Shown: piece by piece, positions 52,020 through 61,174 of the stretch
Layout: each line of letters begins with the position of its first letter
How positions within the stretch are numbered: the stretch's first letter is position 1
NCBI GenBank assembly: GCA_026387935.1
Contig: JAPLKU010000013.1
Location: 1-64,000, forward strand
DNA: 64,000 nt
Reading direction: 5' to 3'
Source of the DNA: Gemmatimonadota bacterium
Lineage (GTDB): Bacteria > Gemmatimonadota > Gemmatimonadetes > Gemmatimonadales > Gemmatimonadaceae
Notes under the pieces: model-generated
Told to the model about the DNA's origin: nothing
Seen by the model: the letters and a program-made list of their open reading frames with translations, nothing else
Databases searched by the model: none
Position numbers and translations under genes: made by a program

Positions 52020-53027
52020 GTGACGACTACCGCCGCCGCGCCCCAAACCGCCGCCCGCACGACCTTCGAGTCCGCCTTCGCGCTCGCGAAACGGCTGGAC
52101 GCCGAGGTCGGCCGTGTGATCATCGGCCAACCGCAGGTGCGCCGCGAAATCATGACCTGCCTGCTGGCCGGCGGACACTGTCTGCTGCGCGGCGTGCCCG
52201 GCCTTGCCAAGACGTTGCTCATCAAGACCCTCGCTGAGAGCGTCAGCCTCAAGTTCTCGCGCATTCAGTTCACGCCCGACCTGATGCCGTCCGATATTCT
52301 CGGGACGGAAGTCATCGAGGACGACGCGGCGGGCAAGCGCCATGTGCGCTTCATTCCGGGGCCGGTGTTCGCGAACATCATCCTCGCCGATGAAATCAAT
52401 CGCACCCCGCCGCGCACGCAGGCCGCGCTGCTCGAGGCAATGCAGGAGTATCAGGTGACGGTTGGTGGCGTGCGGCACGAGCTCCATCGGCCGCTCTTTG
52501 TGCTCGCGACGGAAAACCCCATCGAGCAGGAAGGGACGTACCCGCTCCCTGAAGCGCAGCTCGACCGTTTCATGTTCAATGTCGTCATTGACTACCCCGA
52601 CGCCGAAGACGAGCGTCGGATTCTGTCGGAGACAACGTCGGGTGCCGCGCATATCGCCGAGCCCGTCGCGACCGGCGCCGAACTTGAAGCCGCGCGCATG
52701 CTCGTGCGCGAGTTGCCGGCTGCGTCGAACGTTGTTGACTATGCACTCCGTCTCACGCGTGCGACACGCCCTGCTGAAGCCACCGCGCCGCAGGCCGTAC
52801 GCGACTGGGTTCGTTGGGGCGCCGGTCCGCGCGCAGGCCAGGCGCTGTTGCTCGGCGCAAAAGCTGCTGCGTTGCTCGATGGGCGCACCGTTCCCGAGCC
52901 GGCGGACGTCACGCGCGTCGCGTTGCCCGTGCTGCGCCATCGCATCCTCGTGAACTTTCAGGCCGAGGCCGATGGCGTGACGCCCGATGCGGTAATCGGC
53001 AAGTTGCTCGAAGCCGTTCGGCCGTAG
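52020..53027 (+). CDS. MoxR-family AAA+ ATPase
   Basis: A 335-residue ATPase. Walker A is GVPGLAKT, Walker B ILADEINR, sensor 1 ATENPIEQEGTYPLPEAQLDRF. The C-terminal lid helical domain is present. MoxR ATPases act as chaperones for vWA-domain proteins, and here the next genes encode a DUF58 vWA protein and a BatA-type membrane protein. The start is GTG. It is separated from the DUF58 gene by a 200-bp gap holding a large palindrome. Confidence 0.95.
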   Translation: MTTTAAAPQTAARTTFESAFALAKRLDAEVGRVIIGQPQVRREIMTCLLAGGHCLLRGVPGLAKTLLIKTLAESVSLKFSRIQFTPDLMPSDILGTEVIEDDAAGKRHVRFIPGPVFANIILADEINRTPPRTQAALLEAMQEYQVTVGGVRHELHRPLFVLATENPIEQEGTYPLPEAQLDRFMFNVVIDYPDAEDERRILSETTSGAAHIAEPVATGAELEAARMLVRELPAASNVVDYALRLTRATRPAEATAPQAVRDWVRWGAGPRAGQALLLGAKAAALLDGRTVPEPADVTRVALPVLRHRILVNFQAEADGVTPDAVIGKLLEAVRP

Positions 53028-53061
53028 CCGTGGTGCTCGAGTACCTCACGCCATCGACCAG

Positions 53062-53189
53062 GGTCTCGGCGCTAGCGCGTGAGCGGAACACTGCCGGACT
53101 GAATCGGACGTGTCGTTTCCCAGTTCTGGGCGCAAAGGGATCCGGCAGTACTTCCGGCGCTTGTCCGCCCACGCGCTAGCGCCGAGACC
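53062..53189. repeat. Large imperfect palindrome between moxR and DUF58
   Basis: Perfect 20-bp outer arms: GGTCTCGGCGCTAGCGCGTG (53062-53081) and its exact complement (53170-53189). Inner arms ACTGCCGGA (53090-53098) and TCCGGCAGT (53141-53149), and a central hairpin CCCAGTTCTGGG (53119-53130). The whole could form a cruciform or long RNA hairpin inside the operon. It is unlike the 47750/49287 repeat. Confidence 0.85.
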
Positions 53190-53227
53190 TCTCACATGGG
53201 CGTGCACGCAAGCGTTAGGCATTACCG

Positions 53228-54145
53228 GTGACGGAATCGGCGCTTTCACCGACCGTCGTTGCCGCAATCGAGGACTTGGAGCTTTCCGCGCGCCTGGTTG
53301 TCGAAGGCATGCGTACCGGTGGAAACAAGAGTCCGTTCCACGGCTACAGCACCGAGTTCCGTCAGCACCGACCGTACCGCGCGGGCGACGATCTCAAATA
53401 TCTCGACTGGAAACTCTTCGCGCGCAGCGACCGCCTCTACACGCGGCAGTTTCGCGATACGACGAATGTGCCGGTGATGATCGTGCTCGACTCCAGCGCG
53501 AGCATGGAGTTCGGCGAGCCGGTCACAAAGCACAGATACGCGTCCATCCTCGCTGCCGCGGTTGCCTATGTCGCGAGCGATCAGGGCAACGCGGTTGGAC
53601 TCATCTCCATGTCGGGTGGCGGACTCCAGTACCTGCCCGCGCGGGGAGGGCATCAGCACCTGCGCACGCTCATCGCCATGATTGATCGCCTCGCGCCGTC
53701 TGGCCGATGGGACTCGGCGCAGACGATTGACCGCGCGGCTCAGCTCATGCGACGGAAGGGAATCGTCATCGTCATCAGCGATCTCTATGACGATGAGGAG
53801 CAGACCTCGCGCGCGTTGCGTCGGCTCACGAGGCATGGGCACGATGTGTCCGTGCTCCAAGTGCTCGCGCCAGACGAACGTGAACTCACCGCGCGCGGGC
53901 AAATCGAGTTTATAGACGCGGAGACCGGCGAAAAGCGTCTCACCGATGCGGCGTCAGTTGCGCCGACGTATAACGCGGCCGTTGGCGCGTTCATCGAACG
54001 TTGTCGAGTCGAGGCGACGCACTCGGGTATCGACCACACGCTCATCACGACGAGCCAGGCACCGGAGCGCGCGCTGCGCGACTATCTCCAGCGCCGCGGC
54101 GGTAAGCATGTTGGCGGGCACGCCCACCGGCCCATGGCTCGATGA
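53228..54145 (+). CDS. DUF58 (vWA-fold) protein
   Basis: A 305-residue cytoplasmic protein. The DUF58 core FRQHRPYRAGDDLKYLDWKLFARSDRL is followed by a vWA-like domain with the metal-site motif VLDSSASMEFG. It is a probable client of the MoxR ATPase. The GTG start follows the palindrome. The stop overlaps the BatA-like ATG (ATGA). Confidence 0.93.
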   Translation: MTESALSPTVVAAIEDLELSARLVVEGMRTGGNKSPFHGYSTEFRQHRPYRAGDDLKYLDWKLFARSDRLYTRQFRDTTNVPVMIVLDSSASMEFGEPVTKHRYASILAAAVAYVASDQGNAVGLISMSGGGLQYLPARGGHQHLRTLIAMIDRLAPSGRWDSAQTIDRAAQLMRRKGIVIVISDLYDDEEQTSRALRRLTRHGHDVSVLQVLAPDERELTARGQIEFIDAETGEKRLTDAASVAPTYNAAVGAFIERCRVEATHSGIDHTLITTSQAPERALRDYLQRRGGKHVGGHAHRPMAR

Positions 54146-55458
54146 GCTGGGTTGCCCCGTTCGCGCTGATCGGTGCGCTCTTGGTCGCGCTCCCGATCCT
54201 GATTCATATGATGGGCCGCGGGCGTACGACCGTCATGCGTTTTCCCACGCTGCGCTTCCTCGAATCATCGCGGTTGATGCCGGTGCGGCGCACCCGGTTG
54301 CAGGACATTCCGCTGTTGGTGCTGCGCGCGTTGGCGATCGTTGCCGCGGCGATGGCGCTCGCACAGCCGCTGTTCCGCGACGCAACGCCGCCTGCAACCG
54401 CTGATTCGCGCGTGGCTCGCGTGATAGTGATTGATACCAGTGCGAGCATGCAGCGCGTGGCTGTTGATCTGCCAACCCTTGCAGACTCAGCGGGTGCTAA
54501 AGGTGCTGCTCGCAGCGTCACGCTTCGCGCGGCCGATCTCCCCGCTGCGCTGCAGGGCGCGGCCTCATGGGCGGCCACGCAATCAGGCCGCGTGGAACTC
54601 GTCATCATCTCTGATTTTCAGCGCGGCGCTCTTACCGACGAGGCCGTCGCTGCCGTTCCGGGCGAAGTGGGCATTCAACTCCGTCGCATGCCCGTCTCGC
54701 GTGGCGAGGAGGGTCTGTTCAGCCGCGCCCGCCAGGGTGGCGCTGATGTCCTGGCCCACATCGCCTTCGTTGGCGATCGCACCGACGTCGAATGGACGCT
54801 CCGGCCAAGCACAGGCTTGCCTTCAGCGGTGCAGCTGCGCATAGGGTCGGCCGCGGCAAATCTCGTGGATGCCACACGGCAGGGCGCTGCCGCAGTCGGT
54901 ATTCCGTTCTGGACTGACTCCGCACAACGCGTCGGTGCGGTCAAGACGGCAATCGCCATCGCATTCCCTGGCGATCAATCGCGTGCAGCCATTCGCACCG
55001 GCGCGCATCCACTGACTAGTCGACGGCAAGCAGGCATCATCGCGCGCCTGCTGAGCGATCCGCTGATCGCTGCCTTGGGCGACGAATCACCATTCGATCG
55101 GGCGGTGTCAAGCGTCGAAGCAGGGACACCGCTCCTCACAATTGTTTCGCGCGGGGCCGTCGGCACTGCCGAATCTGCAGCGCTAGTTGCGGCGGTTGAG
55201 CGCGCTGCATCCACAGTGCCGCCGCCGAGTGAACTCGACGCCGAGCTCATCCCTGACGCCACGCTTGCCAAGTGGGAGCGTGCACCGAGTGCGCGGCCCG
55301 AACTCCAGTCGGAGCATGTGGGCGACGCGCCTGCATTCGACGGGCGCTGGTTCTGGATTATTGCGCTGCTTCTGCTCGGCGCGGAGACGCTGCTGCGCCG
55401 CGCGCCGCAGTACGCAAAGGGTGCTGCAGCACTGGATGGTGCCAACGATGTCGCCTGA
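54142..55458 (+). CDS. BatA-domain / vWA membrane protein
   Basis: A 438-residue protein. The N-terminus is the BatA double-helix domain (FALIGALLVALPILIHMMGR, then LLVLRALAIVAAAMALAQPL). A vWA-like domain follows with the metal-site DTSASMQRV and VELVIISDFQRG. A C-terminal transmembrane helix is at about residues 410-425. It is the membrane partner of the MoxR/DUF58 system. Its end overlaps the next gene by 11 bases. Confidence 0.88.
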   Translation: MSWVAPFALIGALLVALPILIHMMGRGRTTVMRFPTLRFLESSRLMPVRRTRLQDIPLLVLRALAIVAAAMALAQPLFRDATPPATADSRVARVIVIDTSASMQRVAVDLPTLADSAGAKGAARSVTLRAADLPAALQGAASWAATQSGRVELVIISDFQRGALTDEAVAAVPGEVGIQLRRMPVSRGEEGLFSRARQGGADVLAHIAFVGDRTDVEWTLRPSTGLPSAVQLRIGSAAANLVDATRQGAAAVGIPFWTDSAQRVGAVKTAIAIAFPGDQSRAAIRTGAHPLTSRRQAGIIARLLSDPLIAALGDESPFDRAVSSVEAGTPLLTIVSRGAVGTAESAALVAAVERAASTVPPPSELDAELIPDATLAKWERAPSARPELQSEHVGDAPAFDGRWFWIIALLLLGAETLLRRAPQYAKGAAALDGANDVA

Positions 55459-57637
55459 TACGTCGGCGCTTCGCAGACTCTTTGCGGTCACCGCTCGTCG
55501 CCTGCGCTGGGCCGACCTCGCGCTTGGCGCCGGAATTGGGCTTCTCATTTCTGCTGGGCTCAACGCCATCGGCTGGCCCGGACGCAGCGGACCGCTTCCT
55601 CCGTTTTACGCCGGTCTGCTCGGGACGGTCGAGACAGCGGTGTTTGTTGCCGCGATTCTCACGCGCTGGCGTCTCGCTCCTGCCGTCGCCGTCGAGCGTG
55701 CCACGCCTGAGTCGCGAAACCTCCTCTTCACCGCTGGTGAGCTGATCGGCGTCGGTGGCCGTGCGGCTGGGCACAAGCCGTTCCCGCTTCTGCGCGCACT
55801 CTATCGCGTCATTGCGCGAATTGTCGCGCCGTCATCATCGGCGGCGCTCGCCACTGCGGGCACCGGCCCGTCCGCCGCGCTCCGCGCAGAGGCCCCGTCG
55901 GCGCAACTCGTGCTCGATGCGGCCGCCACACTCGCATCGCGCGTCGATCCGCGGCAAATCGTTCCGCTCGCGTGGCACCTCGCATTTATGGCGTCGAGCG
56001 CAGCCATCTGGCTCGCGTCTGTTGCCTATGTCACAGAGGGTACGCTCGTCAGCCGCGCGGTGTCAGCTACACCGATGATCGACGAAATAGCCTTTACCGT
56101 TACGCCACCGGCGTACACGCTTCGCGCAGCCCAGCAGGTGAAGAATCCGTCGCGGCTCTCCGTGCTCGAAGGCAGTCGCATTGGGATCAACGTCAGTGCG
56201 AATGCTGCAGCCGTTCAGCTCGTGACGCTCGATTCGTCGCGCGCTCTCGCCAACGCCCGCAAGGGATGGTTTACCGGTACGATGACGGCCATGGTGGACG
56301 GCTTCATCGCGGTCGAACCTCGCAGCAGCGCAGGGCAGGCGGGCGAGCGGCGCCTCGTCGGCGTCACGGTCATTCCTGATTCGGCGCCGCGCACGCGCAT
56401 CGTGGCGCCCGGGCGCGACATGATCGTGCCTGATGGCAAACGCGCAATCGATATCGCCGCCGAAGCCACGGACGACATTGGCCTTACCTCTCTCCGTCTC
56501 CGTTACACCGTAGTCTCCGGCTCTGGTGAGCGCTTCGAGTTCAAGGAAGGCACCGTTCCGCTCACGGTCGATTCGTCGCGTGGCACGAAGTGGACGGCGC
56601 GCGTGAAGTGGGATCTCAACGCACTCGGCCTCGAGTCGGGCGACATGGTCGTCTATCGCACCGTCGCCGGCGACGCCCGCCCGGGCCCCATGCCTACCGC
56701 TGTTGAGTCTGACGCCTACATCATCGAGGTCGCAGCGCCGGGCGGAGTGGCCGCCGCGGGATTCGCCGTTGACCCGGAGCAGGAGCGCTACGCCGTCAGC
56801 CAGCAGATGGTGATTCTCAAGACGGAGCGGCTCCTCAAGAAGAAGGCGACGGCGGAGAAAGAAGCGTACGCGAACGAGGCGGCCGAAATCGGTGGCGAGC
56901 AGCGCCGCGTGCGCGCAGAGTTCCTCTTCATGCTTGGCGGCGAGATGGGCGCTGATCCTGCCGCTGACACGAGCATGACGAACATCAACGAAACGCAGGA
57001 AGTGGAACAGGAGGCCGATCTCGCCGCCGGCCGCGAGGCGATGGGCGGGCGCATCGCCGTACTCTCGGCGATTCGGTCCATGAGTCGCGCGGGGCGCTCG
57101 CTCAACGATACTGATGTAGAAACGGCTCTCCCGCATGAGCGCGCCGCGCTCAAGCAGCTTGAACTCGCCTTCTCGCGCACGCGCATCATTCTGCGCGCGC
57201 TTTCCGAACGCGAGCGGCTCGATTCCGCCCGGCGCCTCACGGGCGAGTTCTCTGATGCGGTGAATGCGCGTCGGGCCGCGGCCACACCGAGTACCGATAT
57301 GCGCGCGGCGGAACTGCGCGCCGTGTTGAGCGGAATCATGGGGCTCGCGATAGGTGGCGGAACGTCCTCGACCGCGGCCGCCCTCGCCGAACGCGTGTTG
57401 CGCGTCGGGCCTGCAGACAAGGAGCTACAGGCAGTGTCGAGCGCGCTCTCTGGCGCGGCAGCGTCAATCGCGGCCTCGCGCACCGAGCAAGCACGCACAC
57501 AGTTGCAGCAGGCCGCGGCGGCAGTGACCACACAACTCAGGCGAGTGCTCCCGGCGTCGCCGGGAAACTACGGATCGCTCGATGCGGCCCGCGCGCGCGG
57601 CGCTACTGTTGAATCGTTGCGGCGGCTGAAGCCATGA
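55448..57637 (+). CDS. Large membrane protein, DUF4175-like
   Basis: A 729-residue protein. Two N-terminal transmembrane helices and a third near residue 180 precede a beta-rich periplasmic region. A long Glu/Lys/Arg/Ala-rich helical C-terminus follows (ERLLKKKATAEKEAYANEAA), probably coiled coil. The layout resembles DUF4175 proteins of MoxR operons. The ATG at 55448 lies in the overlap with the BatA gene; an ATG four codons upstream is also possible. Its precise role is unknown; the position suggests a structural part of a MoxR-controlled envelope complex. Confidence 0.75.
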   Translation: MSPDTSALRRLFAVTARRLRWADLALGAGIGLLISAGLNAIGWPGRSGPLPPFYAGLLGTVETAVFVAAILTRWRLAPAVAVERATPESRNLLFTAGELIGVGGRAAGHKPFPLLRALYRVIARIVAPSSSAALATAGTGPSAALRAEAPSAQLVLDAAATLASRVDPRQIVPLAWHLAFMASSAAIWLASVAYVTEGTLVSRAVSATPMIDEIAFTVTPPAYTLRAAQQVKNPSRLSVLEGSRIGINVSANAAAVQLVTLDSSRALANARKGWFTGTMTAMVDGFIAVEPRSSAGQAGERRLVGVTVIPDSAPRTRIVAPGRDMIVPDGKRAIDIAAEATDDIGLTSLRLRYTVVSGSGERFEFKEGTVPLTVDSSRGTKWTARVKWDLNALGLESGDMVVYRTVAGDARPGPMPTAVESDAYIIEVAAPGGVAAAGFAVDPEQERYAVSQQMVILKTERLLKKKATAEKEAYANEAAEIGGEQRRVRAEFLFMLGGEMGADPAADTSMTNINETQEVEQEADLAAGREAMGGRIAVLSAIRSMSRAGRSLNDTDVETALPHERAALKQLELAFSRTRIILRALSERERLDSARRLTGEFSDAVNARRAAATPSTDMRAAELRAVLSGIMGLAIGGGTSSTAAALAERVLRVGPADKELQAVSSALSGAAASIAASRTEQARTQLQQAAAAVTTQLRRVLPASPGNYGSLDAARARGATVESLRRLKP

Positions 57638-59466
57638 TGCGGCCCGCGGTGGGCAGGACCATGCGTGGGATGGCGATTGCCATCGCAATACTTGCGGCGA
57701 TTGATCCGGTGTTCACCATTGCGCGCGGTGGGCGTCCGCTGGTCGCCGTGGTCGCGGCCGACGTACCGCGCGATTCAGCGGCTACGGCGCGTGCGATCGC
57801 CTCGCTCCGGTCCGAGGCGACGGTCGTCGCCGGCGCATTTGGCGGCGCAGACGCAACGGTGATTGTTGGCGAGTCGCTCCCACTGAGCGCGATGGAATCC
57901 GCGGCGCCGGTCTTTGCCGTCGTGCCCGAGGCTGCGCGCTTGGTGATCGCGACCGCGACCGCTCCTCGCGCGACGACGCTCGACGCGGTGATCCCCGTCA
58001 ATGTCAGCGTCGCGAATGTTTCTGGCGTGTCAGTAGAAGTGGCGCTGCTTTCCGGTGGTATCGAAGTCGATCGCACAACGGTCGCGGCAAGCGCGGACAC
58101 GCATCGTGCCACGCTTGAACTCCACGCCGCGGCTTCTGACACGGGTGTGCAAACTCTCCGTGTGGTGGCCGCACCCGGCACTCCAAACGCCGTGGCCGCG
58201 GATATCGCGGTGAATGTCGGTGCGCGCCGCTGGAACGTGTTGTTCTACGATGCACGCCCATCATGGTCGTCACGTTTTGTCCGCATGGCCGTGGAGCGCG
58301 ATCCGCGATTCGCTGTGGCGGGCCGCACCGTGACGTCGCGTGCGTACGTGTCCGACGCCGGAAGTCCGCCGAGTTCGGTGGAAGACGATGCGCGTCTCCG
58401 CGACTACGACGCGGTTGTCGTCGGCGGCTCAGGTTCGCTGAGCGACAAGGCGGTGCAGGGGCTCGAGCGCTACATGCGGTTGCGCGGCGGATCGGTTGTG
58501 CTGTTGATGGATGACCTGCCAGCAGCCGGCGCGTCGCCGATTGGGTCACCGATCGTGCGCCTCACCGGTGCGGCCGGCTGGAGCGTGCGCGAGGCTGCCG
58601 AGCCAACGCAGATCACGGCAGTGGAATGGCACGGCCGAAAGCTGCGTGCGACGCAGGTCGCCTCGCCCGATCGTTCGCCCGCTGGGATGACCGTCATCGC
58701 GCAGTCGCGCTTGGAGAAGCCGGTCGAACCGAAGTCCGTCGCGGGCAAATCGGCCCCCGCGCGCGACACGATGCCCCGCGCAGCGCTCTGGGCGACGAGT
58801 ATTGGCGCTGGTCGCCTCGTGGTGAGCGGCGCCCTCGACGCGTGGCGCTACCGCGATTCCACCTGGTCCAACTTCGACCGTGTTTGGCAGGATGTCGTGG
58901 CCGATGCCGCCGCGCGCGCGCCGGAGCCGGTAACTGTCAGCGTTCCACCAGCGCTGCACCCAAACGATCCTGCAACTGTTCGCGTTTCACTGCGCGATGT
59001 TGGCCTTCGCGCGGGCGATGTCTCGTCGGGCCTAGTGGCAACCCGCGGCAGCGTTTCGGCCGCAATCGTTTCGGCCGCCGGCTCGCGTACGCCGCTGCGC
59101 CTTTGGCCCGCGGGCTCTATCGGTGACTTCGAGGCCGCTCTTCATGCCCCCGCTGAGTCCGGAGCGTACCATATCGAAGCAACCTCGGGCGCCGATCGCG
59201 CCAGCGCGTCGTTTGTCGTGAGTCGGTCAGCCGTCCTGCCGGCCGGTGCCGGCCGCGCTGCCCTGACCGCATGGACCGAAGGCACCGGCGGCAAGGTGAT
59301 CACCGCCACGCAACTCGGCGGGCTCGCCGACGCCATCCGCGGGGCCATCCGCTTCGCGCCGCGTGCGGAACCCTGGCATCCCATGCGTTCGCCCTGGTGG
59401 ATTCTGCCGTTCGCTCTCCTGCTATCTGCCGAGTGGTACCTCAGGAGAAGACGCGGCCTCGCCTGA
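57634..59466 (+). CDS. Membrane protein with glutamine-amidotransferase-like region, end of MoxR operon
   Basis: A 610-residue protein anchored by helices at both ends (about residues 10-28 and 585-603). The centre has an amidotransferase/ThuA-like pattern (WNVLFYDARPSWSSRFVRMA; DYDAVVVGGSGSLSDKA; GGSVVLLMDD) without an evident catalytic Cys-His. Similar proteins, often labelled BatA-like or vWA-like, close MoxR-DUF58 operons. The ATG overlaps the previous stop (ATGA). Function is unknown. Confidence 0.7.
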   Translation: MMRPAVGRTMRGMAIAIAILAAIDPVFTIARGGRPLVAVVAADVPRDSAATARAIASLRSEATVVAGAFGGADATVIVGESLPLSAMESAAPVFAVVPEAARLVIATATAPRATTLDAVIPVNVSVANVSGVSVEVALLSGGIEVDRTTVAASADTHRATLELHAAASDTGVQTLRVVAAPGTPNAVAADIAVNVGARRWNVLFYDARPSWSSRFVRMAVERDPRFAVAGRTVTSRAYVSDAGSPPSSVEDDARLRDYDAVVVGGSGSLSDKAVQGLERYMRLRGGSVVLLMDDLPAAGASPIGSPIVRLTGAAGWSVREAAEPTQITAVEWHGRKLRATQVASPDRSPAGMTVIAQSRLEKPVEPKSVAGKSAPARDTMPRAALWATSIGAGRLVVSGALDAWRYRDSTWSNFDRVWQDVVADAAARAPEPVTVSVPPALHPNDPATVRVSLRDVGLRAGDVSSGLVATRGSVSAAIVSAAGSRTPLRLWPAGSIGDFEAALHAPAESGAYHIEATSGADRASASFVVSRSAVLPAGAGRAALTAWTEGTGGKVITATQLGGLADAIRGAIRFAPRAEPWHPMRSPWWILPFALLLSAEWYLRRRRGLA

Positions 59467-59540
59467 GAGTGGAGAAAATGAGGAAAAGAAAAAAGGAAGA
59501 AGGAAAGAGGTAGGCGGAAGGAGGTAGAGGGTAGTGGGTA
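59465..59540 (+). other. Polypurine tract after the MoxR operon
   Basis: The 76 bases after the operon's last stop are almost all A and G, with only about eight pyrimidines. The tract ends in GGTAGAGGGTAGTGGGTA. No hairpin terminator is visible. The remaining sequence to 59654 shows no gene. Confidence 0.7.
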
Positions 59541-59654
59541 TCCGCGCGGATGGCCCGTGTTTCCGTCAAATCGTAGTTCAAAGTCGGTGATGCCCGGGTA
59601 GCGGCACCGCGCCCCGAATGGCTAACGTTTCCCCGTCACTTTACTCGATAAACA

Positions 59655-61169
59655 ATGATCACACGCGAAGAAGCCAAAGCTGTCGTCGACAAGGTTCTCA
59701 ACATGGCAGGGGCCTCTAAGGCAGGTGCCGTTGAGATCAACCTCACCGCCGGGGAGCGCAGCGGCACCCGATGGGCCAACTCATCCATCACGACGAATCT
59801 CGTTCAGTATGACCGTCAGTGCATCGTCACGGTCCGAGTCGGCGCGAAAGTCGGCACCGCCAGCACGCGTGACTGGTCGGACGCCGGGCTTCAGAAGATG
59901 TGCGACGAGGCCGTTACCAACGCCGGCACCGCCAACGAGAATCCCAACCTCCCCGAGCTGATCGGCGCTCAGGAATACATCGCCGTGGATGGCGCCAGTC
60001 AGGAGGCCATCAAGTATGGCCCCCTCGAGCGAGCGCGCCTTGTGCGTGACAGCATCGATCTCGCCCAGAAAAAAGGCGTGCTCGGCGCGGGCTTTATCCC
60101 GAAGAACGACATCGCCACCTGCAACGCGAATTCGAAGGGACTCTTCGCATACTATAGAACTGCCGACATCGGGTTCATCCTCACCTGCCGCATGGCCGAC
60201 GGCACCGGCTCCGGCTGGTCCGGCACGATGGGGATCAAGGATCCGAAGATGATCGACGCGAAGTTCCTCACCGAAATCGCGGCCAACAAGGCGCTCAAGA
60301 GCCGCAAGGCCAAGGCCATCGAGCCCGGCCGTTACACCGTCATTCTCGAGCCGCGCGCCAACGCGCGATTCCTCTCGCTGATGACCGGCATCTTCAATCC
60401 CAATGGCGGCGGTGGCGGCTTCGGTGGCGGCGGTGGATTCCCCGGCGGCCCGCCTCCAAATCCTGACGCGCCAACGGGTGGCGGCGGTGGTGGTGCCGCG
60501 GCTGGTGCGGCTGGTGCGGCGGGCGCGGCGGGCGCGGCGGGTGCTGCAGCAGCTGCTGCAGGCGCGGGCGGCGGCGGTGGTGGCCCCGGTGGATTCGGCG
60601 GCGGCATCGGTGGGCCCGCGGAATACATGGTCGGCAAGAAGGTCGGCGACAAACTCTTCAGCGATCGCTTCACGCTCAAGAGTGACATCGGCAATGCGAT
60701 GCTGCGCCAGTCGCCCATCGGTCCCGACAACAAGCCTGCGAAGCCCGTCACCTGGGTGGACAAGGGCGTGCTGACGGCGATGGGGCCCAATCAGGGCGCC
60801 GGCACCAATCAGAGTTTGAGCCAGGAAGGCACGAATCTTTCCATTGAAGACATGATCAAGCAGACGCGTCGCGGCCTGCTCGTCAGTTCGTTCTGGTATA
60901 TCCGCGGTGTGCCATCGCAGCAGCAGCCGCTGCTCAATACCGGCATGACGCGCGACGGATTGTTCTTGATCGAGAACGGTGAGCTCGCCGGCCCCGTGCA
61001 GAACTTCCGCTGGAACATGAGCCCCATTGTCGGCTACGCGAATCTCTCGCTCGTCGGCAAGCCCGTCCCGATGGAAACTGGCGAAGCGTTCGGCAGTGGC
61101 AACGCGGCGCTCGTGCCGCCGGTGCGCATCGAAGAGTTCTACATGACCTCCGTCTCACCTGCGGTCTAA
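59655..61169 (+). CDS. TldE/PmbA-family peptidase subunit with Gly/Ala-rich insert
   Basis: A 504-residue member of the TldD/PmbA family. The N-terminal VEINLTAGERSGTRWANSSI, and the C-terminal TRRGLLVSSFWYIRGVP and GELAGPVQNFRWNMS are characteristic. No HExxxH motif is present, as expected for TldE. A low-complexity Gly/Ala/Pro stretch occupies about residues 248-322, accounting for its extra length over E. coli PmbA. TldE pairs with TldD in a heterodimeric peptidase that degrades unfolded peptides and matures some peptide products. No signal peptide is seen. tldD follows 5 bases later. Confidence 0.9.
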   Translation: MITREEAKAVVDKVLNMAGASKAGAVEINLTAGERSGTRWANSSITTNLVQYDRQCIVTVRVGAKVGTASTRDWSDAGLQKMCDEAVTNAGTANENPNLPELIGAQEYIAVDGASQEAIKYGPLERARLVRDSIDLAQKKGVLGAGFIPKNDIATCNANSKGLFAYYRTADIGFILTCRMADGTGSGWSGTMGIKDPKMIDAKFLTEIAANKALKSRKAKAIEPGRYTVILEPRANARFLSLMTGIFNPNGGGGGFGGGGGFPGGPPPNPDAPTGGGGGGAAAGAAGAAGAAGAAGAAAAAAGAGGGGGGPGGFGGGIGGPAEYMVGKKVGDKLFSDRFTLKSDIGNAMLRQSPIGPDNKPAKPVTWVDKGVLTAMGPNQGAGTNQSLSQEGTNLSIEDMIKQTRRGLLVSSFWYIRGVPSQQQPLLNTGMTRDGLFLIENGELAGPVQNFRWNMSPIVGYANLSLVGKPVPMETGEAFGSGNAALVPPVRIEEFYMTSVSPAV

Positions 61170-61174
61170 ATCAC

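Noticed and set aside
51945-52940. Upstream extension of the DUF167 frame to 434 codons
   Set aside because: The extension is antisense to moxR. The DUF167 domain is complete from the ATG at 51944.
53214-53220. GTTAGGC, resembling the end box of an integron attC site, beside the palindrome at 53062-53189
   Set aside because: No matching RYYYAAC box is seen on the left side and no integrase or cassette pattern is nearby. A single 7-base box is not evidence.
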